In this document: positions 42,317-51,926 of the stretch, in pieces
How positions within the stretch are numbered: position 1 is the first letter of the stretch
Layout: every line of letters begins with the position of its first letter
Source of the DNA: Azospirillum canadense
GTDB lineage: Bacteria > Pseudomonadota > Alphaproteobacteria > Azospirillales > Azospirillaceae
Length of the DNA: 64,000 nucleotides
Direction: 5' to 3'
Assembly: GCF_025961225.1 (NCBI RefSeq)
Contig: NZ_JAOQNG010000004.1
Location: 62,001-126,000, forward strand
Program-made: the position numbers and the translations under genes
Notes under the pieces: generated by a model
Seen by the model: the letters and a program-made list of their open reading frames with translations, nothing else
Told to the model about the DNA's origin: nothing
Database searches by the model: none

Positions 42317-43719
42317 GACGCTCCCAGCTTGCGGACATCGGTAAGCTTGCCGGTCGCCGCGGCGGCGGCGGCCATGGCCGGGCTCATCAGGTGCGTGCGG
42401 GCGTTGGGGCCCTGGCGGCCGGGGAAGTTGCGGTTGGTGGTGGAGGCGCAGCGCTCCCCCGCCGGAACGAGGTCGCCGTTGATGCCCACGCACATGGAGC
42501 AGCCGGGCTGGCCCCATTCCAGGCCGGCGTCGATGAAGACGCGGTCCAGCCCCTCCGCCTCCGCCTGTTGGCGGACCGGGACGGAGCCTGGAACCACCAG
42601 CCCCGGCACCACGGCGCGCCGGCCGCGCAGAACCGCGGCGGCGGCGCGCAGATCCTCCAGCCGGGCGTTGGTGCAGGACCCGATGAAGACGCGGTCGATG
42701 GCGACGTCCTCCAGGGCCATGCCGGGGGTCAGGCCCATGTAGTCCAGCATCTTGCGCATCTGGCCGGCGCGCACCGGGTCGGCCTCCGCCCCGGGGTCAG
42801 GGACGGCGGCGGTGACGGGAACCGCGGTTTCCGGGCTGGTGCCCCAGGTGACGGACGGCGCGATGGCGGCGGCGTCGAGCGTCACCTCGCGGTCGAAGAC
42901 GGCGCCCGGATCGCTGGGCAGGGTTCGCCAGTGCGCGACGGCGCGGTCGAACATTTCCCCCTTCGGGGCGTAGTGCCGCCCCTCGATCCAGGCGAAGGTG
43001 GTGTCGTCGGGGGCGATCATGCCGGCGCGCGCCCCGGCCTCGATCGACATGTTGCAGACGGTCAGGCGGCCTTCCATCGACAGGGCGCGGATGGCGCTGC
43101 CGGCGTATTCGATCACATGCCCTGCGGCGCCGTCGGCGCCGATGGCGCCGATCACCGCCAGGATCAGGTCCTTGGCCGTCACATGCGCGCCCAACGCGCC
43201 GTCCACGGTGATCCGCGTGGTCTTGGGCCGCCGCTGCCACAGGGTCTGGGTCGCCAGCACGTGCGACACCTCCGTCGCGCCGATGCCGAAGGCGAGCGCC
43301 CCGAAGGCGCCGTGGGTGGAGGTGTGGCTGTCGCCGCAGACGATGGTCAGGCCCGGCAGGGTCAGCCCCTGCTCCGGCGCCAGCACATGGACGATGCCCT
43401 GCGCCGGGTCGTGCAGGCCGAAATGGCGCAGGCCATGGCGGCCGGCGTTCGCCTCCAGCATCGTCACCATGTTGGCGATTTCCGGGTCGGCGATGGGCTT
43501 GGCGCGGCTGTGCGAGGGCACGTAATGGTCGGCGACGGCGAAAGTCAACTCCGGCCGGCGCACCGAGCGATTGGCGTGGTCGATCATGCCGAAGGCGTGG
43601 AAGGAGCCCTCGTGCAGGAAATGGCGGTCGATGGCGAGCAGCGCCTGCCCGTCCGGCCGGGTCGCCACCACATGGGCGTCCCAGACCTTCTCGAACAGGC
43701 TGCGGGGTTGTTCGGTCAT
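42313..43719 (-). CDS. leuC: LeuC-like large subunit of an aconitase-type dehydratase
   Basis: Iron-sulfur hydro-lyase subunit of 468 residues, the normal LeuC length. Cluster ligands are C349 (FIGSCTN), C407 and C410 (QPGCSMCVG); other family motifs are VCGDSHTSTHGAFGALAFG and STTNRNFPGRQG. With LeuD it would move or add/remove water on a hydroxy-acid intermediate. Overlaps with genes on both sides show it is part of the catabolic operon. A separate biosynthetic leuCD is expected elsewhere in the genome if this reading is right. Confidence 0.9.
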   Translation of the reverse strand: MTEQPRSLFEKVWDAHVVATRPDGQALLAIDRHFLHEGSFHAFGMIDHANRSVRRPELTFAVADHYVPSHSRAKPIADPEIANMVTMLEANAGRHGLRHFGLHDPAQGIVHVLAPEQGLTLPGLTIVCGDSHTSTHGAFGALAFGIGATEVSHVLATQTLWQRRPKTTRITVDGALGAHVTAKDLILAVIGAIGADGAAGHVIEYAGSAIRALSMEGRLTVCNMSIEAGARAGMIAPDDTTFAWIEGRHYAPKGEMFDRAVAHWRTLPSDPGAVFDREVTLDAAAIAPSVTWGTSPETAVPVTAAVPDPGAEADPVRAGQMRKMLDYMGLTPGMALEDVAIDRVFIGSCTNARLEDLRAAAAVLRGRRAVVPGLVVPGSVPVRQQAEAEGLDRVFIDAGLEWGQPGCSMCVGINGDLVPAGERCASTTNRNFPGRQGPNARTHLMSPAMAAAAAATGKLTDVRKLGAS

Positions 43720-45122
43720 TGGTTGTCCTCCCTAACGGAGTCGGCAGCCGCAACCCCGGCGATGCGCCCCAGCGCCACCGCGGTCAGCAGGCCGTTGCCG
43801 GACAGGTAGCCGGACGCCTTTGATCCCGACACGCCGCAGGCGGCGCCACCGGCGGCGTAGAGGTTGGGCAGCGGCGCCCCGTCATTGTTCAACACACGGG
43901 CGTCATCATCGACGACCAGCCCGCCCTGGGTGTGGAACAGGGCGCCGGTGACGCGAACGGCGCGGTAGGGCGCAACCAGCGGCGCCGAGCCGGCGAAGTC
44001 GCGGCCGAAGCCGTCGGTTCCGCCCGCCGCCTTCAGCCGGTCGACCTCGGCCAGCGTGGCGGCCAGCGCGTCGGCGTCGATCTTCATCAGGCGGGCGAGA
44101 TCGGCGGGCGTGTCGGCACCCAGCACCGCGCCCATCGCTTCGGCCTGCCGGAAATCCTCGAACTGGCGGGCAATGGCGGCGATGCGCTCGTCGAAGACAG
44201 TCCAGGCGATGCCCTGGGGCTGGCGCAGCACGACGGCGGCCTGCTCCGAATAGCCCTGCGCCTCGTTGGAGAAGCGCCGACCCTCCGTGTTCACCTGCAC
44301 ACCGCCCTCGGTGACCGTGGCCCAGGTGACGAGGATGCCGGCGGGATGCGCGACGGAGCCGTGCCCCTGGTGCCCCGACAGGTGCCGGGTTGCCGCACCC
44401 AGCGCCTGCCCCCAGAGCAGCGCGTCGCCCTGGTTGCCGGGATGGCCGAAATAGAGCGCGTCGGCCAGCTCCGGCACATGCCGCTCCACCAGCGCCTTGT
44501 TGCCGCCATAGCCGTTGCAGGCGAGGACCAGCGCGCCGCAGCCGATCCGCTCGACACTGCCGTCCGGCCGGGTGACCTCCACACCGCGGACACGGGGGCT
44601 GTCGGCGTAGAGCGCGGTCACATGGGCCTCGCACAGCACGTCGATGCCGGCCGCCTCCACCGCGCCGCGCAGGCGGTCGATCAGCTCCGCCCCTGACCGG
44701 CTGGGCAGGCCGTGCATGCGCCGGGCGCTGTGGCCGGGATAGGTGAAGTTGTCCACCACCGAGAAGGGAAGCCCGTAGCGGTCGGCCAGCCATTCCAGCG
44801 CCGGCCCGACAGCCCGGGCGGCGCGGGCGACCTCGGCCGGGTCCGGTTCGCCCTTCGCCTTGGCGATGATGTCGGCGGCGAAGCGCTCCGGACTGTCCTC
44901 GATCCCGGCGTCGCGCTGCCAGCGGGTGCCCGGGGCCGGAATCAGCCCGGCCGACAGGGCGGTGGAGCCCTGGGGCAGCGCGTCGCGCTCCAGCACCAGC
45001 ACCTCGGCCCCCCGTTCATGGGCGGCGAGCGCTGCGATCATCCCCGCGGCCCCGCCGCCGATCACGACGACGGGAACCGTGAATTCGAACGCCATACCGT
45101 CGGCGGGCAGGATGCGGCTCAT
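43716..45122 (-). CDS. FAD-dependent dehydrogenase (fumarate reductase/TcuA-like)
   Basis: Flavoprotein of 468 residues of the succinate dehydrogenase/fumarate reductase/ketosteroid dehydrogenase superfamily. The FAD motif is VVIGGGAAGMIAALAAHERGA (residues 19 onward), then LERDALPQGST and SAGLIPAPGTR. The C-terminal FAD closure is PNLYAAGGAACGVSGSKASG. Members of this group insert or reduce a C=C bond next to a carboxylate or ketone; tricarballylate dehydrogenase TcuA is one relative. Here it could desaturate an acid made by upstream hydrolysis steps. It overlaps both neighbours by 4 bases. Confidence 0.85.
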   Translation of the reverse strand: MSRILPADGMAFEFTVPVVVIGGGAAGMIAALAAHERGAEVLVLERDALPQGSTALSAGLIPAPGTRWQRDAGIEDSPERFAADIIAKAKGEPDPAEVARAARAVGPALEWLADRYGLPFSVVDNFTYPGHSARRMHGLPSRSGAELIDRLRGAVEAAGIDVLCEAHVTALYADSPRVRGVEVTRPDGSVERIGCGALVLACNGYGGNKALVERHVPELADALYFGHPGNQGDALLWGQALGAATRHLSGHQGHGSVAHPAGILVTWATVTEGGVQVNTEGRRFSNEAQGYSEQAAVVLRQPQGIAWTVFDERIAAIARQFEDFRQAEAMGAVLGADTPADLARLMKIDADALAATLAEVDRLKAAGGTDGFGRDFAGSAPLVAPYRAVRVTGALFHTQGGLVVDDDARVLNNDGAPLPNLYAAGGAACGVSGSKASGYLSGNGLLTAVALGRIAGVAAADSVREDNQ

Positions 45123-45733
45123 GGGGCGGCGACCTCCTCCAGCATCGTGGCGATGGTCGCCACGCGACAGACCAGGCGCAGCGCGGCGACGGAGACGTCA
45201 TGCACCTCCCGCGTGAAGGCGGCGCAGCCGTCCTCCAGCAGGATGGTCTGGAACTCGCGGACATGGGCGTCGCGCACGGTGGAGGCCACGCCACCGTTGG
45301 TGACGATGCCGCAGACCAGCAGCCGCTCGACCCCGCATTTCCGCAACACCCATTCCAGCCGCGACATGTAAAAGGCGGAATAGGCGATCTTCTCCACCTC
45401 CACATCGACGGGCTGGAGCGTGTCCACCGTGCGGTGTCCCCAGCTTCCGGGCTGGAAATCACCCTTGGCGAGGAAGGGGCGCAGCGCTTTCAGGTGGGGG
45501 AAGATCATCGGCTCCCCGCCGCGGCCGGGCACGAGGGTGAAGTTGGTGGAGATGACCCAGCCGCCGCGCGAGCGCATAAGGTCGGCCAGCGGCTTCACCC
45601 GCTCCGGTAGGGCCAGGATCTCCGGCGCGGTCTGGCCGGCGCGACCGTAGGCACCGTCGGGGTGAATGAAGTCGTTCTGCAGGTCGCAGACCAGCAGGGC
45701 GGTGCGCTCGATCGGGATGGCGGTGCTGCTCAT
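45119..45733 (-). CDS. isochorismatase-fold hydrolase lacking the catalytic Cys
   Basis: Protein of 204 residues in the isochorismatase/cysteine hydrolase superfamily. Triad positions: D17 (VCDLQNDF) and K115 (VEKIAYSAFYMSRL) are kept. The usual nucleophile Cys in TNxCVxxT is G148 (GIVTNGGVASTVRDA). Classical amidases of this fold (nicotinamidase, maleamate amidase, carbamoylsarcosine amidase) need that cysteine. True isochorismatases hydrolyse an enol ether without a thiol nucleophile. The operon context suggests hydrolysis of an amide or vinyl-ether-like bond, but mechanism and substrate are open. It is coupled to hyuA and the flavoprotein gene by overlaps. Confidence 0.83.
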   Translation of the reverse strand: MSSTAIPIERTALLVCDLQNDFIHPDGAYGRAGQTAPEILALPERVKPLADLMRSRGGWVISTNFTLVPGRGGEPMIFPHLKALRPFLAKGDFQPGSWGHRTVDTLQPVDVEVEKIAYSAFYMSRLEWVLRKCGVERLLVCGIVTNGGVASTVRDAHVREFQTILLEDGCAAFTREVHDVSVAALRLVCRVATIATMLEEVAAP

Positions 45734-47808
45734 CGGCCGCTCCTTTCCACGATGACGTTGCCGAAGCCGTCGACGCGGGCGCTGAGGTCGGGGTCGATGA
45801 CGGTGGTGGCGTCCGGCTGCTCCAGGATGGCCGGACCGTGGATTTCTGCGCCGACCGGCAGGTCGAGGCGGTTGTAGACCGCCGTTTCGTGCCACGCTCC
45901 GTCGAACCACACCGGGCGGGAGCCGGCGTGGGCGCCTTCCACCGTCGTGCCGGGCTGCGGGGCCAGGGCGGCGAGGTCGAAATGCGGGCGGCGGCCGATG
46001 GCGGCGGTGCGCAGGTTGACGATCTTGGCTCCCACCCCCGGTAGAAGGCGGCTGAAGGAGGCCTGATAGGCGCGCTCGAAGGCGGCGCGGATGGTCGCCT
46101 CGTCGATCCTGGTGGTGCCGTTCTGCACCGACACCGGCAGCGGCACGGCGACCGTGTGGGTCTGGCCGATGTAGTGCATGTCCAGTTCGAAGACGAGGTC
46201 GATGCGATCGACGCTGAGGCCGGCGGATTCCACCACGGCGCGGGCCGATGCTGCCTCCTCCACCATGCGGCGGTCGAGCGAGCCCGCGTCGATGCCCGCC
46301 AGCGGCAGGTTCACCGTCTGCACCTGATCGTGGCGGATGTCGGCGATGACGCAGCCGAGCGCGGAGGTCACGCCGGGGAAGCGCGGCACCAGCGCCGCCT
46401 TCAAGCCGACCTCCTTGATCAGCGCGCCGACATGCAGCGCGCCGCCGCCGCCGAAGGGCACCGCGGCGAACTTGGCCGGGTCGTGCCCGCGCTCGATGGA
46501 GACGAGGCGAATGGCGCCGGCCATCTTGCTGTTGGCGATGCGCACCACCGCCTCCGCCGCCGCCATGACGTCGAGGCCGAGGGGTTCGGCGACGTGGGTG
46601 GCGATGGCCTTGCGGGCGGCGTCGACGTCCAGCCGGGCGAGCTTGCCGCCGATGGGCCGTTCCGCGTTGATGCGGCCGAGCAGCACGTTGGCGTCGGTCA
46701 GCGTCGGGCGCGTGTTGCCCTGGCCGTAGCAGACCGGCCCCGGCCGCGAGCCGGCGCTCTCCGGCCCGACCTGGAGCATGCCGCCGGGATCGACCCCGGC
46801 GATGGAGCCGCCGCCGGCGCCGATGGTGGTGATCTCGATCATCGGGGTGCGGACGACGAGGCCGAAATCGATGGTGGTCTGGGCGGCCAGCATGGTCTGC
46901 CCCTCCACCACCAGCGACACGTCGAAGCTGGTGCCGCCGAGGTCGCCGGTGATGACGTTGGGGAAGCCCGCCGCCTTGGAGATCGCCGCCGCGGCGATGA
47001 CGCCGGCCGCCGGCCCGGACAGGGCGGTGCGCACCGGCAGCCGCCGCGCGGTGTCGGTGGACATCACGCCGCCGTTCGACTGCACGATGTGGAAGCGCCC
47101 GCCGAACCCCTCCCCCGCCAGCGCGTTGTCGAGCTTGGCGAGGTAGCTGCCGACCACCGGCTGGAGATAGGCGTTCAGCGCGGTGGTGGAGGTGCGCTCG
47201 AACTCCCGGATCTCCGGCAGGATGCGGGCGGAGCACTCCAGGTTGGCGTTGGGCCAGACCGACCGCGCCGCCTCCAGCGCCGCCAGCTCGTTGGCCGGGT
47301 TGGCGTAGGCGTTGATGAAGACGATGGCCAGCGCCTCCGCCCCCATCGCCACCAGCCGGCGGGCGGCGGCGCGCACCTCCTCCGCATCGACGGCGGTGCG
47401 GATGGTGCCGTCGGCCAGCGTGCGCTCCGCCACCTCCAGCCGCAGGTCGCGGTCGACCACGGGGACGAAGTCGCCCCACAGGCCCCAGGTCTGGCGGCGG
47501 TCGCGGCGGCGCATTTCCAGCACGTCGCGGAAACCGGCGGTGGTGATCAGCCCGACCTTGGCGCCCTTGCGCTCCAGCAGCGCGTTGGTGCCGACGGTGG
47601 TGCCGTGGACGATGGAGCCGAGGTCCGCGACCGCGCCGAAGCTCTGCAAGCCGGCCAGGAATCCGACCGCCTCGTCGCCGCGGTTGGAGGGGACCTTGGC
47701 GGTGCGGAAGCTGCCACGCGCCTCGTCGTAATGGAACAGGTCGGTGAAGGTGCCGCCGACATCGACGCCGACGATGGCACCCTTGGGAATACCGTTGCTC
47801 GTGCTCAT
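45730..47808 (-). CDS. hyuA: hydantoinase/oxoprolinase subunit A
   Basis: ATP-dependent cyclic-amide hydrolase subunit of 692 residues. The N-terminal actin-like phosphate loop is VGVDVGGTFTDLFHYD (residues 13-28), then IVHGTTVGTNALLERKGAKV. The central domain has TGDLGGTSFDVSLV and ITTIGAGGGSIAG. Together with HyuB it resembles 5-oxoprolinase, N-methylhydantoinase and acetone carboxylase subunits; all activate a carbonyl with ATP. A ring-opening step for a lactam, hydantoin or imide is the simplest reading. It lies 19 bases after hyuB. Confidence 0.9.
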   Translation of the reverse strand: MSTSNGIPKGAIVGVDVGGTFTDLFHYDEARGSFRTAKVPSNRGDEAVGFLAGLQSFGAVADLGSIVHGTTVGTNALLERKGAKVGLITTAGFRDVLEMRRRDRRQTWGLWGDFVPVVDRDLRLEVAERTLADGTIRTAVDAEEVRAAARRLVAMGAEALAIVFINAYANPANELAALEAARSVWPNANLECSARILPEIREFERTSTTALNAYLQPVVGSYLAKLDNALAGEGFGGRFHIVQSNGGVMSTDTARRLPVRTALSGPAAGVIAAAAISKAAGFPNVITGDLGGTSFDVSLVVEGQTMLAAQTTIDFGLVVRTPMIEITTIGAGGGSIAGVDPGGMLQVGPESAGSRPGPVCYGQGNTRPTLTDANVLLGRINAERPIGGKLARLDVDAARKAIATHVAEPLGLDVMAAAEAVVRIANSKMAGAIRLVSIERGHDPAKFAAVPFGGGGALHVGALIKEVGLKAALVPRFPGVTSALGCVIADIRHDQVQTVNLPLAGIDAGSLDRRMVEEAASARAVVESAGLSVDRIDLVFELDMHYIGQTHTVAVPLPVSVQNGTTRIDEATIRAAFERAYQASFSRLLPGVGAKIVNLRTAAIGRRPHFDLAALAPQPGTTVEGAHAGSRPVWFDGAWHETAVYNRLDLPVGAEIHGPAILEQPDATTVIDPDLSARVDGFGNVIVERSGR

Positions 47809-47827
47809 GGTCTTGGTCCCGGATTCG

Positions 47828-49573
47828 TCAGGCGGCGGAGGGTTCGCGCAAGGCGGCGGTGGCGGCGAGGTCGAGCGTGCCGTCCTCGGTCAGGGCCACG
47901 CCGTAGGCGCCGCGCGCCGCATCAACGCCGAGGTAGCCGAGCCGCACGTCGCGGGCCACGGCCTCCGCATCGCGGCGCCGCGGGTCGCCCCAGCCGCCAC
48001 CGCCCGGCGTTTCCAGCCGCACGCGCTGGCCGTCGCGAATCTTCACGTCGGTGACCTTGGAGGCGAGCGGCGGCGACTTCTCGCCTTCGTCGCTCTGCCA
48101 GGTGAAGCGGTTCAGCGCCGCGGGCGTGCCGCCGGCCACGCCAAAGGGCGCGAAGACGCCGCGCTCGCCCAGCAGGAAGACGTCGGCGTCGGTCAGCGCC
48201 TCGATCTCGTAGACCGCGCCCAGACCGCCGCGGTGCAGGCCGGCGCCCGCGGAATCCGGGCGCAGCGCCCATTGGGTGAACATCACCGGATAGGCCGCTT
48301 CCAGGATCTCCACCGGCGGGATGGTGGCGGTGGAGATCGGGTTGTTGGCGTGGTTCAGCCCGTCGCTCTCCGGGTTGCCACCCAGGCCGCCGCCGAAGAA
48401 GGAGAACATGACCCAGCGCGAGCCGTCCTGCCGATGGCCGGCCAGCGACAGCGCGTTGATCGTGCCGAAGGGGGCGGCGGTGGCGCGGGCGGGATCGGCC
48501 AGGGCCAGCGCGCCGAACACCACGCCGATGACGCGCAGGATGGTTTCCGTGTAGCCGCCGACCGGCTTGGGCGGCTTGACCGCCAGCAGCGTGCTTTCGG
48601 GGATGACGAAGGTGATCGGGTTCAGGCAGCCGGCATTCGCCGGCACGTCGGTGAAGACATGCTTCAGCGCGACGTAGCAGCAGGCGACCGCCGTGGAGTA
48701 GGCGATGTTGAGCGGCCCGGCGCAGGGGGCGGAGGAGCGGGAAAAGTCCAGCGTCATGCGGTCGCCGGAAATGGTCAGGTCCAGTGCGATGCGCAGCCGA
48801 TCCGCCGTGATGCCGTCGTTGTCGAGGTAGTCCTCGAAGCTGTAGGTGCCGTCGGGCAGCTTGGACAGCGCGCTGCGCATCAGCGCCTCGGCCCGCGCGG
48901 TGAAGGCGTCGAAGGCGGCGGCGACGGTGTCCTCGCCATGCTCGTCCAGCAGCTCGGTCAGGCGGCGCACGCCGAGGTCGAGCGCGTTGAGCTGTCCGTT
49001 CAGATCGCCGTAGTTCGACACCGGCACGCGCGAATTGGCGGCGAGGATCGCCAGCAGGTCGTGGTTCATCACCCCGGCCCGGACCAGCTTCACCGGCGGG
49101 ATGCGCACGCCCTCCTGGAAGCTGTCGGTGGCCCGCGCGTTGAAGTTGCCCGGCACGTTGCCGCCGATGTCGAGCCAGTGGCCGACCGACGCCATCCAGC
49201 AGAACAGCCGCCCCTGGCGGAAGATCGGCCGCACCAGACGGAAGTCGTTCAGGTGGGTGCCGCCGTCGTAGGGGTCGTTGAACAGGAAGATGTCGTCGGC
49301 GTGCAGGTCGCCCTCCTTCGCCACCTTGTCGATCACCGCCTTGACCGCGAAGGCCATGGCGCCGACGAAGATGGGCAGGCCGTTGGTGCCCTGCACCAGC
49401 GTGGCGCCGGTCTCCGCATGGTAGAGGCCGTGGCAGGCGTCGCGCGCCTCCGCGATGATCGGGTTGAAGGCGGAGCGGTAGAGCGTCGCGTCCATCTCGT
49501 CGGCGATCTGCTCCAGCCGGCCCTTCAGGACGGCGAGCGTGACGGGGTCGATCGTGGTGGTTCTGGTGGTCAT
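47828..49573 (-). CDS. hyuB: hydantoinase/oxoprolinase subunit B
   Basis: Catalytic partner of HyuA, 581 residues. Typical start DPVTLAVLKGRLEQIADEM, followed by HGLYHAETGATLVQGTNGLP, FLFNDPYDGGTHLNDFRLVR and the HyuB end ETPGGGGWGDPRRRDAEAV. The ATG has a GGGAGGA site and overlaps the stop of the lyase gene. HyuA and HyuB separated in two genes is the common bacterial arrangement. Confidence 0.9.
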   Translation of the reverse strand: MTTRTTTIDPVTLAVLKGRLEQIADEMDATLYRSAFNPIIAEARDACHGLYHAETGATLVQGTNGLPIFVGAMAFAVKAVIDKVAKEGDLHADDIFLFNDPYDGGTHLNDFRLVRPIFRQGRLFCWMASVGHWLDIGGNVPGNFNARATDSFQEGVRIPPVKLVRAGVMNHDLLAILAANSRVPVSNYGDLNGQLNALDLGVRRLTELLDEHGEDTVAAAFDAFTARAEALMRSALSKLPDGTYSFEDYLDNDGITADRLRIALDLTISGDRMTLDFSRSSAPCAGPLNIAYSTAVACCYVALKHVFTDVPANAGCLNPITFVIPESTLLAVKPPKPVGGYTETILRVIGVVFGALALADPARATAAPFGTINALSLAGHRQDGSRWVMFSFFGGGLGGNPESDGLNHANNPISTATIPPVEILEAAYPVMFTQWALRPDSAGAGLHRGGLGAVYEIEALTDADVFLLGERGVFAPFGVAGGTPAALNRFTWQSDEGEKSPPLASKVTDVKIRDGQRVRLETPGGGGWGDPRRRDAEAVARDVRLGYLGVDAARGAYGVALTEDGTLDLAATAALREPSAA

Positions 49574-50472
49574 GCTGCGTCCTCCCGATTGGTGGAGGTG
49601 AAGTCCTTGTAGGTGTCGCCGAGCGCCAGCATCTCCGGCGTGCCGATCAGGTCATTCAGCGCGTTGAAGTCGAACATGCGGTCGCGGAAGGGCTGGGTGG
49701 TGCCGTGCTGCGCCAGCGAGGCGTAATAGTCCTGCGCCTGCCGGGCCAGCGCCCGCACGATGCCGCCGGGGAAGATCACCAGCCGGTAGCCGAGGTCGCC
49801 CAGGTCGGCGGCGGAGCTGATCGGCGTCTGCCCGCCCTCCACCATGTTGGCCAGCAGCGGGCGGATGCCGCCCAGATCCGTGGCGATGGCCGACAGCTGC
49901 TCCCGGCTCTTCGGCGCCTCGACGAACAGCACGTCGGCCCCGGCCTCCACGTAGAGCCGGGCGCGGTCCAGCGCCGCCGGGACGCCTTCCACCGCCACCG
50001 CGTCGGTGCGCGCGATGATCAGGGTGCCCTCGCTGGTGCGGGCGTCGACCGCCGCCTTGATCTTGCCGGCCATCTCGCCGGCCGGGATCACCGCCTTGTC
50101 GGTCAGGTGGCCGCAGCGCTTGGGGAAGCTCTGGTCTTCAAGCTGCAGGGCGGTGGCGCCGGCCCGTTCGAACATGCGCACGGTGCGCTGCACGTTCAGG
50201 GCGTTGCCGTAGCCGGTGTCGGCGTCCACCACCAGCGGCGTCGGCACGCGGTCGCGCACCAGCGCGATGGTGTCCGCCACCTCGCTGACCGAGACCAGCC
50301 CGATGTCGGGCCGGCCGAGCCGGGTGTAGGCGATGGCCGCGCCCGACAGGTACAGCGCCTCGAACCCCGCCGCCGCCGCCAGCGAGGCGGTGAAGGCGTC
50401 GTAGACGCCGGGGGCCAGGACGACGCGGTTCTCGGCGAGCCGGTTCTTGAAGGCGAGATCGGAATGGGTCAT
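49570..50472 (-). CDS. isocitrate lyase/PEP mutase-family C-C lyase (PrpB-like)
   Basis: TIM-barrel lyase of 300 residues. The active-site motif is KRCGH with catalytic C120 (FPKRCGHL), and Mg ligands are in VVDADTGYGN (D83, D85). The start RLAENRVVLAPGVYDAFTA is typical of 2-methylisocitrate lyase, 2,3-dimethylmalate lyase and oxaloacetate decarboxylase. A cysteine in this loop favours a true lyase over a phosphonopyruvate mutase. It would split a hydroxy-di/tricarboxylate to pyruvate plus a second acid, finishing the operon's pathway. The ATG at 50472 has GGGGGAG; it starts 1 base after the PrpD-like stop. Confidence 0.87.
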   Translation of the reverse strand: MTHSDLAFKNRLAENRVVLAPGVYDAFTASLAAAAGFEALYLSGAAIAYTRLGRPDIGLVSVSEVADTIALVRDRVPTPLVVDADTGYGNALNVQRTVRMFERAGATALQLEDQSFPKRCGHLTDKAVIPAGEMAGKIKAAVDARTSEGTLIIARTDAVAVEGVPAALDRARLYVEAGADVLFVEAPKSREQLSAIATDLGGIRPLLANMVEGGQTPISSAADLGDLGYRLVIFPGGIVRALARQAQDYYASLAQHGTTQPFRDRMFDFNALNDLIGTPEMLALGDTYKDFTSTNREDAA

Positions 50473-50473
50473 C

Positions 50474-51901
50474 TCAGGCGCTCCCCCCGGCAACGGCAGG
50501 CGCCGACAGGAGCCGGGTCAGGGTTGAAAGGTCGGCCGCACGGTCGATGGTCTCGACGCAGTCGGCGATGGCGGCGGCGTGGGAAGCGCCCCAGACCGGA
50601 CCGGCGAGGTCGGCGAACTTCGCGCGCACTTCCTCCGGGCTGTAGGGGTCCTCGGTGTCGCCCTTGTTGGTCAGCGCCTCCGCCGCGAAGCTGCGGCCGT
50701 CGGCGAGCGTCAGGCGGACGCGGGCGGGACGCAGGCCGGGAAGGCGGGCGGTCAGGTCCTTGTTCTCGCGCACCGTCACCCGGCGGGCAAGCTCGCGGGT
50801 CGCCGCGTCCTCGCGCGCACCGTCGCGGAAGGCGTCCGGCGTGGCGGCGCCGTTGGCGAGGAAGGTCGCCAGCGCGAAGGGCAGCGAGAATTTCGCCGCC
50901 AGCATGTTCTTCGGCTCAGATCCGTTCAGCTGGGCCGCCCAGACATAGGTGTCGACCTCGATGGCCACGACGTCGGCCGGGGCGATCCGCCCGCCCGCCC
51001 GCGCCACGATGTCGCCCAGCGCGTCGAGCGCGCCGTGGGTGTAGCGGCAGGCGGCGTGGCGCTTGAAGTAGTTGCGGGCGATCTCCCAGCGTTCGCCCAG
51101 ATCGTCGATCATCAATGCCGGCCGGAAGTCGGTGGCGATGACGCCGCCGAACACGCTGCCCACCCCGTCGGTCTCGCCGACAAAGCCGCTGGCCGCCAGA
51201 TCCCAGGCGGTCAGGCCCAACTGGTTCGACACGCCGGCGTAGGCGTTGCGCACGGTGCCGCCCTCCAGCATCGTCCGCCGGCTGGTGGCGAGGCCGAGGG
51301 TGGAGGCGATGTTCAGCGTCTCGATCATCGCCGCCGCATCCGCCCGGTTCAGGTGAGCCACGCCCAGCGCCGCCCCCGCGGTGCCCCAGGTGCCGTGCGG
51401 GTGGGTGGTGACCAGCAGCTTGGCGGCGATGCCGATTCGCGAGCCGATCTCATAGCCCAGCGCCAGCGCGGTCAGCAGGTCGGCGCCGGAGGATTTCAGG
51501 CGCGGGCCGGCGGCGAGGATCGCCGGCAGCACATGAATTCCCGGATGGCCGCGGGCGTACTGGTTGCCCTCGTCCAGCTCCAGCATGGTCCCGGCGACGC
51601 CGTTGAGGAAGGCGGCGGACCCGGCGGCGAAGCCACGGCCGGCGCCAATGGCCGGGCACTCACCGGAACCGGCGGTCTCGGCCATGCGGCCCACCAGCGC
51701 GCGGCATTCCGGTTCCTGCATGCCGGCGGCGATCACGCCGATGCAGTCGAGCAGCACCAGCTTCGCCCGCTCCACCACCGGGGCCGGCAGGTCGGCGAAG
51801 GTCAGGCCGGCGGCGAAGGCGCCCCAGCGGTCGAGCCAGGACGGCCGGGCGGCGGCGAGCAGCTCGCTCGCCGGCTTCACGTCGAAGGACAGGCTTGTCA
51901 T
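50474..51901 (-). CDS. MmgE/PrpD family dehydratase or isomerase
   Basis: Protein of 475 residues of the 2-methylcitrate dehydratase/cis-aconitate decarboxylase family. Motifs: VVERAKLVLLDCIGVIAAG, FLNGVAGTMLELDEGNQY and ARGHPGIHVLPAILAA (the HP motif), THPHGTWGTAGAALG, NYFKRHAACRYTHGALDAL. These enzymes add, remove or move groups on hydroxy-tricarboxylates without a metal cluster. With the PrpB-like lyase next to it and LeuCD further on, it completes a methylcitrate-like set of steps. Substrate not known. Confidence 0.87.
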   Translation of the reverse strand: MTSLSFDVKPASELLAAARPSWLDRWGAFAAGLTFADLPAPVVERAKLVLLDCIGVIAAGMQEPECRALVGRMAETAGSGECPAIGAGRGFAAGSAAFLNGVAGTMLELDEGNQYARGHPGIHVLPAILAAGPRLKSSGADLLTALALGYEIGSRIGIAAKLLVTTHPHGTWGTAGAALGVAHLNRADAAAMIETLNIASTLGLATSRRTMLEGGTVRNAYAGVSNQLGLTAWDLAASGFVGETDGVGSVFGGVIATDFRPALMIDDLGERWEIARNYFKRHAACRYTHGALDALGDIVARAGGRIAPADVVAIEVDTYVWAAQLNGSEPKNMLAAKFSLPFALATFLANGAATPDAFRDGAREDAATRELARRVTVRENKDLTARLPGLRPARVRLTLADGRSFAAEALTNKGDTEDPYSPEEVRAKFADLAGPVWGASHAAAIADCVETIDRAADLSTLTRLLSAPAVAGGSA

Positions 51902-51926
51902 GTCACCGCTCCCGAGCGGACGGCCA

